DNA from: Pseudomonas sp. GM78
GTDB lineage: Bacteria > Pseudomonadota > Gammaproteobacteria > Pseudomonadales > Pseudomonadaceae
Assembly (NCBI RefSeq): GCF_000282475.1
Contig: NZ_AKJF01000198.1
Span: forward strand, 124,001 to 188,000
Direction: 5' to 3'
Length of the DNA: 64,000 nucleotides
A model generated the notes under the pieces. It did no database searches, was not told where the DNA came from, and saw only the letters and a program-made list of their open reading frames with translations. A program made the translations under genes and the position numbers. Every line of letters begins with the position of its first letter. The first letter of the stretch is position 1. Positions 25,615 to 34,771 of the stretch are shown here, in pieces.

Positions 25615-26259
25615 ATGCAACTCAAGAATCCCATCCTCGGTCTGTGCCAACAGTCCACCTTCATGCTCAGCGCCGCCAAAGTCGACCAATGTCCGGATGA
25701 CGAGGGCTTCGAAGTCGCCTTCGCCGGTCGTTCCAACGCCGGCAAGTCCAGTGCTCTGAACACCCTGACCCATGCCAGCCTGGCGCGCACCTCGAAAACG
25801 CCGGGGCGCACGCAACTGTTGAACTTCTTCAAGCTAGACGATGAACGCCGTCTGGTCGACCTGCCGGGCTACGGTTATGCAAAAGTACCGATCCCGCTCA
25901 AGCAACACTGGCAGCGTCACCTGGAAGCCTACCTGGGTGGTCGCGAGAGTTTGAAGGGGCTGATCCTGATGATGGACATCCGTCACCCGATGACCGACTT
26001 CGACCTGCTGATGCTCGATTGGGCCGTTGCGGCTGGCATGCCGATGCACATTTTGCTGACCAAGGCGGACAAGCTGACCTATGGCGCGGCCAAGAACACG
26101 CTGCTCAAGGTGCAGTCGGAAATTCGCAAGGGTTGGGGCGATGCCGTGACGATCCAGTTGTTTTCGGCCCCGAAGCGCATGGGCCTGGAAGACGCCTACA
26201 CTGTACTGGCAGGCTGGATGGAACTGGCGGACAAGGGCGCTGACGAAGTAACTGTGTAA
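25615..26259 (+). CDS. engB: Ribosome-biogenesis GTPase EngB (YsxC/YihA)
   Basis: 214 residues from the ATG at 25615, which gives the usual Pseudomonas length; the frame is open from a GTG at 25489, but that extension is low in conservation-like features. GTPase motifs: G1 [10 protein letters not shown]3 DLPGYG, G4 TKADK. EngB helps assemble the large ribosomal subunit and is usually essential. It converges with polA, with the ErsA-like sRNA between them. Confidence 0.9.
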   Translation: MQLKNPILGLCQQSTFMLSAAKVDQCPDDEGFEVAFAGRSNAGKSSALNTLTHASLARTSKTPGRTQLLNFFKLDDERRLVDLPGYGYAKVPIPLKQHWQRHLEAYLGGRESLKGLILMMDIRHPMTDFDLLMLDWAVAAGMPMHILLTKADKLTYGAAKNTLLKVQSEIRKGWGDAVTIQLFSAPKRMGLEDAYTVLAGWMELADKGADEVTV

Positions 26260-26329
26260 GAGTGAAAAAGCTGTCTGGGGAGCGGTCAGGCCAGCGCGGC
26301 ATGATCGCACCAGCCAGTTTTTTACAGGC

Positions 26330-26374
26330 AAAAAAAACCCCGGACTTCTATGGGGAGGGGGAAGTTCCGGGGTT
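26330..26374 (-). terminator. Terminator of the ErsA-like RNA
   Basis: On the minus strand AACCCCGGAACTT pairs with AAGTCCGGGGTT around a C-rich loop and is followed by eight T. The same stem may also end engB transcripts on the plus strand, but the T-run faces the minus strand. Confidence 0.85.
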
Positions 26375-26460
26375 CAAGTTCTAGACCGCTAGGGCGGGGT
26401 CCAGATATCTGCCAACACTTAACACAACATAGGAGCATCGAAGGGCTTCACCAGCCATTC
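26330..26460 (-). ncRNA. ersA: ErsA-like small regulatory RNA (Spot 42 locus)
   Basis: It lies between polA and engB, in the polA direction, the locus of P. aeruginosa ErsA and E. coli Spot 42. Seen directly: a strong minus-strand terminator (26330-26374), an AlgU-type promoter (26467-26493), and a predicted transcript of about 131 nt, very close to the roughly 132 nt I recall for ErsA. A C-rich single-stranded loop (CCCCCTCCCC, about 26352-26361) could pair with G-rich ribosome binding sites. ErsA in P. aeruginosa is AlgU-dependent and regulates mRNAs including algC and amrZ, which fits the algB-kinB locus nearby. Ends are estimated from the motifs. Confidence 0.8.
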
Positions 26461-26466
26461 AGTAAA

Positions 26467-26493
26467 TCTGAGTGGCTGGGGCCAGATTAGTTC
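26467..26493 (-). promoter_or_regulatory. AlgU (sigma-22)-type promoter of the ErsA-like RNA
   Basis: Minus strand GAACTA (26493-26488), 16-base spacer, TCAGA (26471-26467). The AlgU/RpoE consensus is GAACTT-N16/17-TCTGA, so 5 of 6 and 4 of 5 positions fit. The start would fall near 26460, giving the expected RNA length. Confidence 0.65.
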
Positions 26494-26592
26494 AGTTTTT
26501 TTTCAGAAGCTTTGGAATAACCTCAAGCGCCTTTTGGACTAAGCAGCCTGCGAGCGGTCTGCCGCGACATGATGCCGCAGCAGAGTCTCCAC

Positions 26593-29412
26593 TCAGTGCG
26601 CCTCATCCCAGTTATTGCCCACCCCGACTTCCACCAGCAATGGCACATCCAGTTTCGCAGCACCGCTCATGTGCAGGCGAATCTCGGCGCTGACCTGTTC
26701 GACCAGGTCCTCGCGCACTTCAAGTACCAATTCATCGTGCACCTGCAGGATGACTTTGGCGTCCAGGCCTGACGAGGTTAGCCAGTCATCCACGGCCACC
26801 ATGGCTTTCTTGATGATGTCGGCCGCCGTGCCTTGCATCGGCGCGTTGATTGCCGTGCGTTCGGCGGCGGCACGCTCCTGCGGCTTGTTGGAATTGATCT
26901 CCGGCAGGTACAGCCGCCGCCCGAAGAACGTTTCCACATAACCTTGATCCGCAGCCTGGGCGCGGGTGCGATCCATGTACTCACGAACGCCGGGATAACG
27001 GGCGAAGTAGGTATCGATATAGGCCTTGGCGGTCTTGGTATCGACGCCGATGTCCTTGCCGAGTTTCTGCGCACCCATGCCGTAGATCAGGCCGAAGTTG
27101 ATGGCCTTGGCGCTGCGCCGCTGGTCGGAGGTGACCTGGTTGAGCTCGACCTTGAACACTTCGGCAGCGGTGGCGGTGTGCACGTCCAGGTTATTGCGGA
27201 AGGCATTCATCAGGCCTTCATCGCGGGACAGGTGCGCCATGATCCGCAGCTCGATCTGCGAATAGTCGGCCGCCAGCAGCTTGTAGCCTTTCGGAGCGAC
27301 GAAGGCCTGGCGAATGCGCCGCCCTTCCGCGGTGCGCACCGGGATGTTCTGCAGGTTCGGATCGCTGGACGAGAGACGCCCGGTGGACGCCACGGCCTGG
27401 TGATAGGAGGTGTGGATGCGTCCGGTGCGCGGATTGATCTGTTCCGGCAGACGGTCGGTGTAGGTGCTTTTGAGCTTGCTCATGGAGCGGTATTCCATCA
27501 GCACCTTGGGCAGCCGATAGTCGTCCTCGGCCAGCTTGGCCAGCACTTCTTCGGCGGTGGACGGTTGGCCCTTGGCGGTCTTTTTCAGCACCGGCAATCC
27601 GAGCTTCTCGTAGAGGATCACGCCGAGCTGCTTGGGTGAGCCCAGGTTGAATTCCTCACCGGCAATCTCGAAGGCTTCACGCTCCAGCGCCACCATCTTG
27701 TCGCCCAGTTCGATGCTTTGCACCCCTAGCAGGGCGGCATCCACGAACGCGCCCTGGCGTTCGATACGTGCGAGCACCGGTACCACGGGCATCTCGATGT
27801 CGGTCAGCACGCTGGCCAGGGTCGGGATGACGGTCAGCTTCTCGAACAAGGCCTGGTGCAGGCGCAGGGTGATGTCCGCGTCCTCGGCCGCGTAAGGCCC
27901 GGCCTGCTCCAGCGCAATTTGGTCGAACGTCAGCTGCTTCACGCCTTTGCCGGCGATGTCCTGGAAGCTCACGGTGGTGTGATCCAGATACTTCAGCGCC
28001 AGGCTGTCCATGTCATGGCGGGTGGCCGTGGAGTTGAGCACATAGGACTCAAGCATGGTGTCGAAAGCGACGCCGCGCACGGTGATGCCGTTTGCCTGAT
28101 CGCCACCGATGGCGCAGTTGGCCAGGATGTTCATGTCGAACTTGGCGTGCTGGCCGACCTTGAGCTTGTTCGGGTCTTCCAGAATCGGCTTGAGGGCGCG
28201 CAGGACGGTGTCGCGATCCAGTTGATCGGGCACGCCGATGTAGGAGTGGGTCAACGGGATGTAGGCCGCTTCGTTGGCCTGCACCGCAAACGACAAGCCC
28301 ACCAGTTGCGCCTGCTGCGCGTCGATGCCGGTGGTTTCGGTGTCGAAGGCGAACAGCTTGGCGCTGTTCAGTTTTTCGAGCCAAACGTCGAATCGAGCCT
28401 GGTCGAGGATGGTCTCGTAACGGGCTTCTGACGTGGCCGGCGGCACTTCGGCTTCGGCTTCGGTTTCGGCGGCACTGAACAGATCGACTACCGGCTGAGG
28501 CTTGGAGGCAGCAGCGCTCAGTTCAAGACGTTTGGCGTCCCGATCAAGATCGTTCAGCCAGCTTTTGAATTCCAGCAGGGAATAGAGCTCGTAGAGTTTG
28601 GCCGGATCTTCCGGGCCCATTTGCAAGTCGTCGAGGCCAATCTCCAGCGGCACATCGACCTTGATGGTCGCCAGTTGATAGGAGAGGAACGCCATCTCCT
28701 TGTGCTCTTCGAGCTTGGCCGGCAGGGTCTTGGCACCGCGGATCGGCAGTGTGGGGACGATGTCTAGCTGCGCGTAGAGCTCGGTCAGGCCGCCATTCAC
28801 ACCCACCAGCAGGCCGGAAGCGGTCTTTGGGCCTATGCCCGGAACGCCTGGAATGTTGTCGGAAGAATCGCCCATGAGTGCCAGATAATCGATGATCTGC
28901 TCCGGAGCGACGCCGAATTTCTCCTTCACGCCGTCTACGTCCATGCTGCTACCGGTCATGGTATTGACCAAGGTAATGTGGCCGTCGACCAGTTGCGCCA
29001 TGTCCTTGTCGCCGGTGGAGATGACCACCGGACGATCGGCCGCCGCGCTGCTGCGTGCCAGCGTGCCGATCACGTCATCGGCCTCGACGCCTTCAACGCA
29101 CAGCAGCGGGAAGCCCAGGGCGATCACGCTTTGATGCAGGGGTTCGATCTGCACACGCATGTCATCGGGCATGCTCGGCCGGTTGGCCTTGTATTCGGCG
29201 TACATGTCATCGCGAAATGTCCCACCCTTGGCATCGAACACCACGGCGAAGGGACTGTCCGGGTACTGCTTGCGCAGACTCTTGAGCATGTTCAACACGC
29301 CCTTGACCGCGCCGGTGGGCAGGCCTTTGGACGTGGTCAGCGGTGGCAGCGCGTGAAAGGCGCGGTACAGGTAAGAAGAACCGTCCACCAGGACGAGGGG
29401 GGCTTGGCTCAT
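26593..29412 (-). CDS. polA: DNA polymerase I
   Basis: 939 residues from the ATG at 29412 (MSQAPLVLVDGSSYLYRAFH), the usual Pol I start; an upstream in-frame TTG at 29424 is less likely. Three domains are intact: 5'-3' exonuclease (1 to about 300), 3'-5' proofreading exonuclease (about 335-530; FAFDTETTG carries the catalytic D-E pair) and polymerase (about 540-939; DYSQIELRI, RRSAKAINFGLIYGMG, LQVHDELVLEV). It acts in Okazaki fragment processing and repair. The ErsA-like RNA lies just downstream. Confidence 0.97.
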   Translation of the reverse strand: MSQAPLVLVDGSSYLYRAFHALPPLTTSKGLPTGAVKGVLNMLKSLRKQYPDSPFAVVFDAKGGTFRDDMYAEYKANRPSMPDDMRVQIEPLHQSVIALGFPLLCVEGVEADDVIGTLARSSAAADRPVVISTGDKDMAQLVDGHITLVNTMTGSSMDVDGVKEKFGVAPEQIIDYLALMGDSSDNIPGVPGIGPKTASGLLVGVNGGLTELYAQLDIVPTLPIRGAKTLPAKLEEHKEMAFLSYQLATIKVDVPLEIGLDDLQMGPEDPAKLYELYSLLEFKSWLNDLDRDAKRLELSAAASKPQPVVDLFSAAETEAEAEVPPATSEARYETILDQARFDVWLEKLNSAKLFAFDTETTGIDAQQAQLVGLSFAVQANEAAYIPLTHSYIGVPDQLDRDTVLRALKPILEDPNKLKVGQHAKFDMNILANCAIGGDQANGITVRGVAFDTMLESYVLNSTATRHDMDSLALKYLDHTTVSFQDIAGKGVKQLTFDQIALEQAGPYAAEDADITLRLHQALFEKLTVIPTLASVLTDIEMPVVPVLARIERQGAFVDAALLGVQSIELGDKMVALEREAFEIAGEEFNLGSPKQLGVILYEKLGLPVLKKTAKGQPSTAEEVLAKLAEDDYRLPKVLMEYRSMSKLKSTYTDRLPEQINPRTGRIHTSYHQAVASTGRLSSSDPNLQNIPVRTAEGRRIRQAFVAPKGYKLLAADYSQIELRIMAHLSRDEGLMNAFRNNLDVHTATAAEVFKVELNQVTSDQRRSAKAINFGLIYGMGAQKLGKDIGVDTKTAKAYIDTYFARYPGVREYMDRTRAQAADQGYVETFFGRRLYLPEINSNKPQERAAAERTAINAPMQGTAADIIKKAMVAVDDWLTSSGLDAKVILQVHDELVLEVREDLVEQVSAEIRLHMSGAAKLDVPLLVEVGVGNNWDEAH

Positions 29413-29486
29413 GAGCAGGATCAACCTTTTCGGCGGGTCCGGCGCTAGAATAGCGGGACCGTTGACGACAAAGGGACAAGGTTATC

Positions 29487-29777
29487 ATGCGCACACTAAA
29501 TCGCCTGTTGCTGGCTGGGTTGTTTGCAGTCACTCCGTTGGCCGTCATGGCGGCGGACGATGCGCCATCGCCAGATCCGGAAGTAACCATTCGCACGGAA
29601 GGCGACAAAACGATTCAGGAGTACCGTCAGAACGGTTTTCTCTACGCCATCAAGGTCACTCCGAGCGTCGGCAAACCCTATTTTCTGGTGCGCGCCGATG
29701 GATCGGACGGTAACTTCATCCGCTCGGATCAGCCGGATATGCTGATACCGTCGTGGAAGATCTTTGAGTGGAAGTAG
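29487..29777 (+). CDS. DUF2782 periplasmic protein
   Basis: 96 residues with a signal peptide (MRTLNRLLLAGLFAVTPLAVMA) and a small domain containing TIQEYRQNGFLYAIKVTP and PYFLVRADG, matching DUF2782. Function is unknown. It is divergent from polA and 59 bases ahead of thrB, an arrangement I recall as conserved in pseudomonads, so it may share the thrB transcript. Confidence 0.85.
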   Translation: MRTLNRLLLAGLFAVTPLAVMAADDAPSPDPEVTIRTEGDKTIQEYRQNGFLYAIKVTPSVGKPYFLVRADGSDGNFIRSDQPDMLIPSWKIFEWK

Positions 29778-29836
29778 TTTCTTAATTTCAATCGGCGTTG
29801 GCTCAAGAGCGGCGCCTCGTACTGGCAGTTTTAATC

Positions 29837-30787
29837 ATGTCTGTGTTTACCCCCCTGGCTCGGCCCGAGCTGGAAGCTTTTCTCGCCCCTTATGGCCTCG
29901 GCCGCCTGCTTGATTTCCAGGGGATTGCCGCCGGTAGCGAAAACACCAATTTCTTTATCAGCCTGGAGCAGGGCGAGTTTGTCCTGACCCTGGTCGAGCG
30001 CGGCCCGGTGCAGGAGATGCCATTCTTCATCGAATTGCTCGACGTGCTGCACGAGGCCGACCTGCCGGTGCCTTACGCGCTGCGCACCACCGACGGCGTT
30101 GCGTTGCGCGAGCTGGCCGGTAAGCCTGCGCTGTTGCAACCGCGCTTGGCCGGCAAGCACATCAAGCAAGCCAACGCCCAGCATTGCGCGCAGGTAGGCG
30201 AGTTGCTTGCCCACCTGCACCTGGCGACCCAGGCCAAGATGATCAAGCGCAAGACCGATCGTGGCCTGGACTGGATGCTGGAAGAGGGCACGCAATTGCT
30301 GTCGCACCTCAATGCTGGGCAGAAAGCTTTGCTGGAGCGGGCGCTGGAAGAAATCACCCAACAGAAAGAGAAAATCCTGGCGCTGCCTCGGGCCAACATC
30401 CATGCCGACCTGTTCCGCGATAACGCGATGTTCGAAGGCACGCACCTGACCGGGCTGATTGATTTCTACAACGCCTGCTCGGGGCCGATGCTCTACGACG
30501 TGGCGATTGCCCTGAACGACTGGTGTTCCGACGATGACGGCTTGATTGACGGCCCGCGGGCGCGGGCACTGCTGGGGGCTTATGCCGCGTTGCGACCGTT
30601 TACCGCGGCCGAGGCTGAGTTGTGGCCGACCATGTTGCGGGTGGCGTGCGTGCGTTTCTGGTTGTCACGGTTGATCGCGGCGGAGTCGTTTGCCGGGCAG
30701 GACGTGTTGATTCACGATCCGATGGAGTTTGAGCTGCGTTTGGCGCAGCGCCAGACAGTTAATACGCCTTTGCCGTTCGCCCTTTAA
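29837..30787 (+). CDS. thrB: Homoserine kinase ThrB
   Basis: 316 residues from the ATG at 29837 (MSVFTPLARPELEAFLAPYG). It is the aminoglycoside-phosphotransferase-fold type of homoserine kinase used by Pseudomonas, not the GHMP type: the catalytic loop NIHADLFRDN and metal-binding LIDFYNACSGPMLYD are present. It phosphorylates L-homoserine in threonine synthesis. The thrC partner is not adjacent. A REP pair follows directly. Confidence 0.9.
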   Translation: MSVFTPLARPELEAFLAPYGLGRLLDFQGIAAGSENTNFFISLEQGEFVLTLVERGPVQEMPFFIELLDVLHEADLPVPYALRTTDGVALRELAGKPALLQPRLAGKHIKQANAQHCAQVGELLAHLHLATQAKMIKRKTDRGLDWMLEEGTQLLSHLNAGQKALLERALEEITQQKEKILALPRANIHADLFRDNAMFEGTHLTGLIDFYNACSGPMLYDVAIALNDWCSDDDGLIDGPRARALLGAYAALRPFTAAEAELWPTMLRVACVRFWLSRLIAAESFAGQDVLIHDPMEFELRLAQRQTVNTPLPFAL

Positions 30788-30791
30788 GAGC

Positions 30792-30881
30792 TTCGCGGGC
30801 AAGCCTCGCTCCTACAGAAATCGGTCGTTCGCAATTATTGTGATCGGCGCGAAATCTGTAGGAGCGAGGCTTGCCCGCGAA
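30792..30881. repeat. REP pair between thrB and znuA
   Basis: A perfect 27-base inverted repeat: TTCGCGGGCAAGCCTCGCTC onward at 30792-30818, and its complement at 30855-30881, separated by 36 bases. It lies between convergent thrB and znuA and may serve as the end of both transcripts. Confidence 0.9.
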
Positions 30882-30903
30882 CGGGGCGACACAAATTCCG
30901 GGG

Positions 30904-31833
30904 TTACAACGACTCCAGACACCCCGCCAAATCATTCCCCAATTTCTCCAGCACCTGCTCGTACCCCTGAGCCGTCGCTGGCGTATACCCACCCAAAGCA
31001 TCCAGTTCCGCCAGCTTCACCGGCAGGCCCGCCACCAGGGTTTCCGCCAGGCGTGGGCGTAGCGGTGGTTCGCTGAATACACAGGTCTTGCCCACTTCCT
31101 GCAACCGCGCACGCATTGCCGCAACATGCTGGGCGCCAGGCTGCACTTCGGCTGCGACACTGAAAACGCCGGCGTGCTTGAGGCCGTAGGCGTCTTCGAA
31201 GTAATCGAACGCTTCGTGGAACACGAAGTAAGGTTTGCCTTCAATACCAGCCAGACGTTTCTTCAGGCGTGCATCCAGCGCATCGAGACGCTCGTCAAAT
31301 GCCTTCAGGTTGCTCTGGTAGCGCGCCGCGTTGGCCGAGTCGGCCGCACTCAGGTCCGCAGCCATTTTCGCCGCGATCACCCGGGCGTTGACCGGCGACA
31401 GCCACAAATGCGCATCCAGGGTGCCCGGACGGTGATCGTGGTCGTGTTCGTCGGCTTCTTCGGCGTGGGAGTGGTTATCTTCGGCGAAATGTCGCAGCTT
31501 CAGGCCAGGAAGCTCCTGCACGGCGACGCTCGGCAGCGTACGACCATTGAGCACCCGTGGCATGAAACCTTCCATGTCCGGCCCGATCCAGTACAGCAGA
31601 TCCACCGATTGCACCTTCCGTACGTCGGATGGGCGCAAGGCATAGTTATGCGGCGAGGCGCCGGGTGGCAGCAAGACTTCCGGGATCGCCACACCGTCCT
31701 GTACGGCAGCGGCGATCAGCTGCAGTGGCTTGATGCTGGTGAGGACCTTGACCTCGGCTTGCGCCGAGCCAATCAGCAGAAAACTGGTGAAAATTGCGAC
31801 AAAGATGGAAAAAAGTCGGGACACGATGACCAC
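30904..31833 (-). CDS. znuA: Zinc ABC transporter substrate-binding protein ZnuA
   Basis: 309 residues. Signal peptide (about 1-26), then the two-lobed cluster A-I metal-binding fold. Zinc ligands are suggested by PHNYALRPSD, DAHLWLSP and FHEAFDYFED. A His/Asp-rich loop (NHSHAEEADEHDHDH) at about 118-132 is typical of zinc rather than manganese binders. It captures zinc in the periplasm and delivers it to ZnuB. It is divergent from zur-znuC-znuB across a 57-base gap with a candidate Zur box. Confidence 0.95.
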   Translation of the reverse strand: MVIVSRLFSIFVAIFTSFLLIGSAQAEVKVLTSIKPLQLIAAAVQDGVAIPEVLLPPGASPHNYALRPSDVRKVQSVDLLYWIGPDMEGFMPRVLNGRTLPSVAVQELPGLKLRHFAEDNHSHAEEADEHDHDHRPGTLDAHLWLSPVNARVIAAKMAADLSAADSANAARYQSNLKAFDERLDALDARLKKRLAGIEGKPYFVFHEAFDYFEDAYGLKHAGVFSVAAEVQPGAQHVAAMRARLQEVGKTCVFSEPPLRPRLAETLVAGLPVKLAELDALGGYTPATAQGYEQVLEKLGNDLAGCLESL

Positions 31834-31850
31834 TCGAAGAGGCGAGAACG

Positions 31851-31868
31851 GGTAACATAATAACGTCT
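31851..31868. promoter_or_regulatory. Candidate Zur box in the znuA-zur intergenic region
   Basis: GGTAACATAATAACGTCT, read on the minus strand as AGACGTTATTATGTTACC, resembles the Zur palindrome built on ATGTTAT/ATAACAT halves; about 11 of 15 core positions agree by eye. It is central in the 57-base gap between divergent znuA and zur, where one dimer pair could control both directions in response to zinc. Confidence 0.5.
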
Positions 31869-31890
31869 CTCACAAAACTCGTCGCCGCTC

Positions 31891-32373
31891 ATGCCTAAAA
31901 CACCGATTGCCAGCCGTCCCCACGACCACTCTCATTGCGTTCACAGCGCATTGTCTGAGGCCGATGCCTTGTGCGCGCGCCAGGGTTTGCGCCTGACCGC
32001 ATTGCGTCGGCGGGTGCTGGAACTGGTGTGGCAAAGCCACAAACCCTTGGGCGCCTACGACATTCTTGCGGTGCTCAGCGAGCAGGATGGCCGCCGAGCG
32101 GCGCCACCAACCGTGTACCGCGCGCTGGATTTCCTGCTGGAAAACGGCCTCGTGCACCGAATCTCCTCGCTCAACGCCTTCATCGGTTGCAATCATCCGG
32201 AGCACGCGCACCAGGGTCAGTTCCTGATCTGCCGTGAATGCCACGCCGCCATCGAACTCGAACAGAAATCCATCAGCGACGCGATCATCGCCAGCGCCAG
32301 GGACGTCGGGTTTGTCGTCGAAGGCCAGACCGTCGAAGTGATCGGTCTCTGTTCGGGCTGCCAGGGGGCTTGA
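31891..32373 (+). CDS. zur: Zinc uptake regulator Zur (Fur family, Np20)
   Basis: 160 residues. N-terminal winged helix ([24 protein letters not shown]) and C-terminal dimerisation domain. Two CxxC pairs (CREC and CSGC) form the structural zinc site typical of Zur; [11 protein letters not shown] is the His-rich regulatory region. It represses zinc uptake when zinc is plentiful. Its TGA overlaps the znuC ATG, so regulator and transporter are co-translated, which gives self-regulation if the Zur box upstream is real. Confidence 0.95.
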   Translation: MPKTPIASRPHDHSHCVHSALSEADALCARQGLRLTALRRRVLELVWQSHKPLGAYDILAVLSEQDGRRAAPPTVYRALDFLLENGLVHRISSLNAFIGCNHPEHAHQGQFLICRECHAAIELEQKSISDAIIASARDVGFVVEGQTVEVIGLCSGCQGA

Positions 32374-33158
32374 TGAGCAACGCGCTGATCCGCCTCGAGC
32401 AGGTTGCCGTCACGTTTGCCGGGCAACCCGTGCTGGATAATATCGAACTGAGCGTCGAGCCGGGGCAGATCGTGACCCTGATCGGCCCTAATGGTGCCGG
32501 CAAGACCACCCTGGTGCGCGCTGTGCTCGGCCTGTTGAAACCCGACAGCGGCAGTGTCTGGCGCAAGCCGAAACTGCGGGTCGGCTATATGCCGCAAAAG
32601 CTGCATGTCGATCCGACCCTGCCGCTCTCGGTGCTGCGCTTCTTGCGCCTGGTGCCGGGTGTGGACCGTGCGATGGCCCTGGCTGCGCTCAAGGAAGTCG
32701 GCGCCGAGCAGGTGATCGACAGCCCCGTGCAAAGTGTTTCCGGCGGTGAAATGCAACGCGTCCTGCTGGCCCGGGCCTTGTTGCGTGAGCCTGAACTTCT
32801 GGTGCTCGACGAGCCGGTACAAGGCGTCGACGTGGCCGGCCAGGCCGAACTCTATAGTCTGATCACCCGCCTGCGAGACCGTCACGGCTGCGGTGTGTTG
32901 ATGGTTTCCCACGATCTGCACCTGGTGATGAGCACCACCGACCAGGTGGTTTGCCTGAACCGCCATGTCTGCTGCTCCGGCCACCCCGAGCAGGTCAGCG
33001 GCGATCCGGCATTCGTCGAACTGTTCGGAAAAAACGCGCAAAGCCTGGCGATTTATCACCACCACCACGACCACGCCCACGATTTGCACGGCTCAGTGGT
33101 CAAGGCGCCCGCATCGGGCCATAACCATGTTCATGGAGATAGCTGCAAGCATGGCTGA
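32373..33158 (+). CDS. znuC: Zinc ABC transporter ATPase ZnuC
   Basis: 261 residues from the ATG at 32373, which overlaps the zur stop by one base. Walker A GPNGAGKT, signature VSGGE, Walker B LLVLDEP and switch His in MVSHDLH are intact. The last about 35 residues form a His-rich tail ([12 protein letters not shown], then [13 protein letters not shown]) that could bind zinc in the cytoplasm. It powers zinc import through ZnuB and overlaps znuB by eight bases. Confidence 0.95.
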   Translation: MSNALIRLEQVAVTFAGQPVLDNIELSVEPGQIVTLIGPNGAGKTTLVRAVLGLLKPDSGSVWRKPKLRVGYMPQKLHVDPTLPLSVLRFLRLVPGVDRAMALAALKEVGAEQVIDSPVQSVSGGEMQRVLLARALLREPELLVLDEPVQGVDVAGQAELYSLITRLRDRHGCGVLMVSHDLHLVMSTTDQVVCLNRHVCCSGHPEQVSGDPAFVELFGKNAQSLAIYHHHHDHAHDLHGSVVKAPASGHNHVHGDSCKHG

Positions 33159-33939
33159 TTTTCTGCTCTACGCCCTGCTTGCAGGTCTGGCTCTGGCGGT
33201 TGTGGCGGGCCCCTTGGGCTCCTTCGTGGTCTGGCGGCGCATGGCCTATTTCGGCGACACCCTGTCCCACGCGGCATTGCTGGGCGTGGCGTTGGGCTTT
33301 CTGCTCGATGTCAGCCCGACCGTTGCAGTCACCGTCGGCTGCTTGCTGTTGGCGGTGTTGCTGGTGACCTTGCAACAGCGTCAGCCGCTGGCTTCCGACA
33401 CGCTTTTGGGAATTCTCGCACCCAGCACCCTCTCTTTAGGCCTGGTGGTACTAAGCTTCATGCACGAAGTGCGGATCGACCTGATGGCCTATCTGTTCGG
33501 TGACTTGCTGGCGATCAGTCCAACCGACCTGGCGTGGATCCTCGGTGGCAGCGCCGCGGTGCTGGCGTTGTTGGTGACGTTGTGGCGGCCACTGCTGGCA
33601 ATCACCGTGCACGAAGAGTTGGCAAGGGTCGAAGGGCTGCCGGTGGCGGGGTTGCGCCTGGCGCTGATGCTGTTGATCGCCGTGGTGATTGCCGTGGCGA
33701 TGAAAATCGTCGGTGTGTTGCTGATCACCTCGTTGTTGATCATTCCGGCCGCTGCGGCACAGCGTCACGCCCGCTCACCGGAGCAGATGGCACTGGGCGC
33801 CAGCGTGCTGGGCATACTCGCCGTGTGTGGCGGATTGGCGCTGTCCTGGTTCAAGGACACCCCGGCGGGGCCGTCGATTGTAGTGGCGGCCGCCGCGCTG
33901 TTTCTGCTGAGTTTTGTTCTGCCCCGTCGAGGGGTGTAG
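33151..33939 (+). CDS. znuB: Zinc ABC transporter permease ZnuB
   Basis: 262 residues, about eight hydrophobic helices; [20 protein letters not shown] and the [11 protein letters not shown] stretch are typical of the metal ABC permease family. The ATG at 33151 lies within the end of znuC, with a GGAGAT site ahead. It forms the inner-membrane channel with ZnuC. The operon is zur-znuC-znuB. Confidence 0.95.
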   Translation: MADFLLYALLAGLALAVVAGPLGSFVVWRRMAYFGDTLSHAALLGVALGFLLDVSPTVAVTVGCLLLAVLLVTLQQRQPLASDTLLGILAPSTLSLGLVVLSFMHEVRIDLMAYLFGDLLAISPTDLAWILGGSAAVLALLVTLWRPLLAITVHEELARVEGLPVAGLRLALMLLIAVVIAVAMKIVGVLLITSLLIIPAAAAQRHARSPEQMALGASVLGILAVCGGLALSWFKDTPAGPSIVVAAAALFLLSFVLPRRGV

Positions 33940-33976
33940 ACTTGCTCGTTTTTTGCGCAAATAGAGAGTCGCAGGA

Positions 33977-34696
33977 ATGAAGTCGTTCGCCTCCCGTTAT
34001 CTGCTCCTTGTCGCATTTTCTTTGCTGCTGGGCGCTTGCCAAAGCACGCCACCGGCAGCCACCGAGGTTTCGGATGCGCGGGCCACGGCCATTGCACAGC
34101 TGGAACAAAGCCTGGCCAGCAGCGATTTGGCCACGGCCGAAGGTCAATTGGCCGCGTTGCAGGCCGAGTCCCCCAACGATCAATCCCTTGAGCAATACCA
34201 GCGTCAACTGGCCGAAGCCTACCTGCTGCGTAGCCAGATCGTGCTGCAAAAAGGCGATGTAAACGCTGCTGCCACCGCATTGGCCCGGGCCCGGGTCTTG
34301 ATGCCTAAAGCGCCTGCGCTGACCGGTGGCGTCAATGGTGCCATCGCACAAGCCCGGAAGGCTGAGCTGGAAAAGGCCGAAGCAGACCTCAAGTCCGCCG
34401 AAGCCAAGCGCAAAGCCAAGGTCATTGATCCAGAGGCGGAAAGCACCACGGTGAAGCTAAAAATCACCGATATGGGGAAAATGCGTCGTCAACTGGATGC
34501 GATTGCCGCCGATGTTGTGAATTTTCAGTGCGACGTGAGCATTCAGGTGCCGCGTACCGATGATTATCCCTGGGTGGCTAACTTGCTGACCAAGCGGGTG
34601 AAGAAGCTTGATCCGCAGTTTGATCTGAACCTGGAGCGGCAGATTATTCGCAGCGTTCCGGCGCAGGTGGTCCTGAGTCCGCGCAAGCAGCCTTAA
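33977..34696 (+). CDS. Repeat-containing lipoprotein of unknown function downstream of znuB
   Basis: 239 residues. Lipobox LLLGAC (Cys 18) after a short signal predicts a lipoprotein. The middle is alanine-rich and helical, with TPR-like pattern at about 35-120 and a charged coiled-coil-like segment (KAELEKAEADLKSAEAKRKAK). The C-terminal part is more globular. It starts 37 bases after znuB and may belong to that operon, hinting at an envelope role in zinc supply, but no known function can be assigned. Confidence 0.7.
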   Translation: MKSFASRYLLLVAFSLLLGACQSTPPAATEVSDARATAIAQLEQSLASSDLATAEGQLAALQAESPNDQSLEQYQRQLAEAYLLRSQIVLQKGDVNAAATALARARVLMPKAPALTGGVNGAIAQARKAELEKAEADLKSAEAKRKAKVIDPEAESTTVKLKITDMGKMRRQLDAIAADVVNFQCDVSIQVPRTDDYPWVANLLTKRVKKLDPQFDLNLERQIIRSVPAQVVLSPRKQP

Positions 34697-34699
34697 AAG

Positions 34700-34747
34700 C
34701 ATCGCGGGCAAGCCTTGCTCCTACAGGAGCAAGGCTTGCCCGCGATG
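34700..34747. repeat. REP palindrome between the lipoprotein gene and katE
   Basis: One compact 48-base hairpin, CATCGCGGGCAAGCCTTGCTC onward and its complement around a CTACAG centre, three bases past the lipoprotein stop. The two REP arms lie almost back to back. It sits between convergent genes. Confidence 0.9.
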
Positions 34748-34771
34748 GCGTCCTCTCAATCAATACAAAAC

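Noticed and set aside
26509-26540. A second AlgU-like promoter (GCGCTT-N17-TCTGA) upstream of the ErsA-like RNA
   Set aside because: The -35 is poor (4 of 6) and the resulting RNA would be about 165 nt; the GAACTA-N16-TCAGA site gives the expected length.
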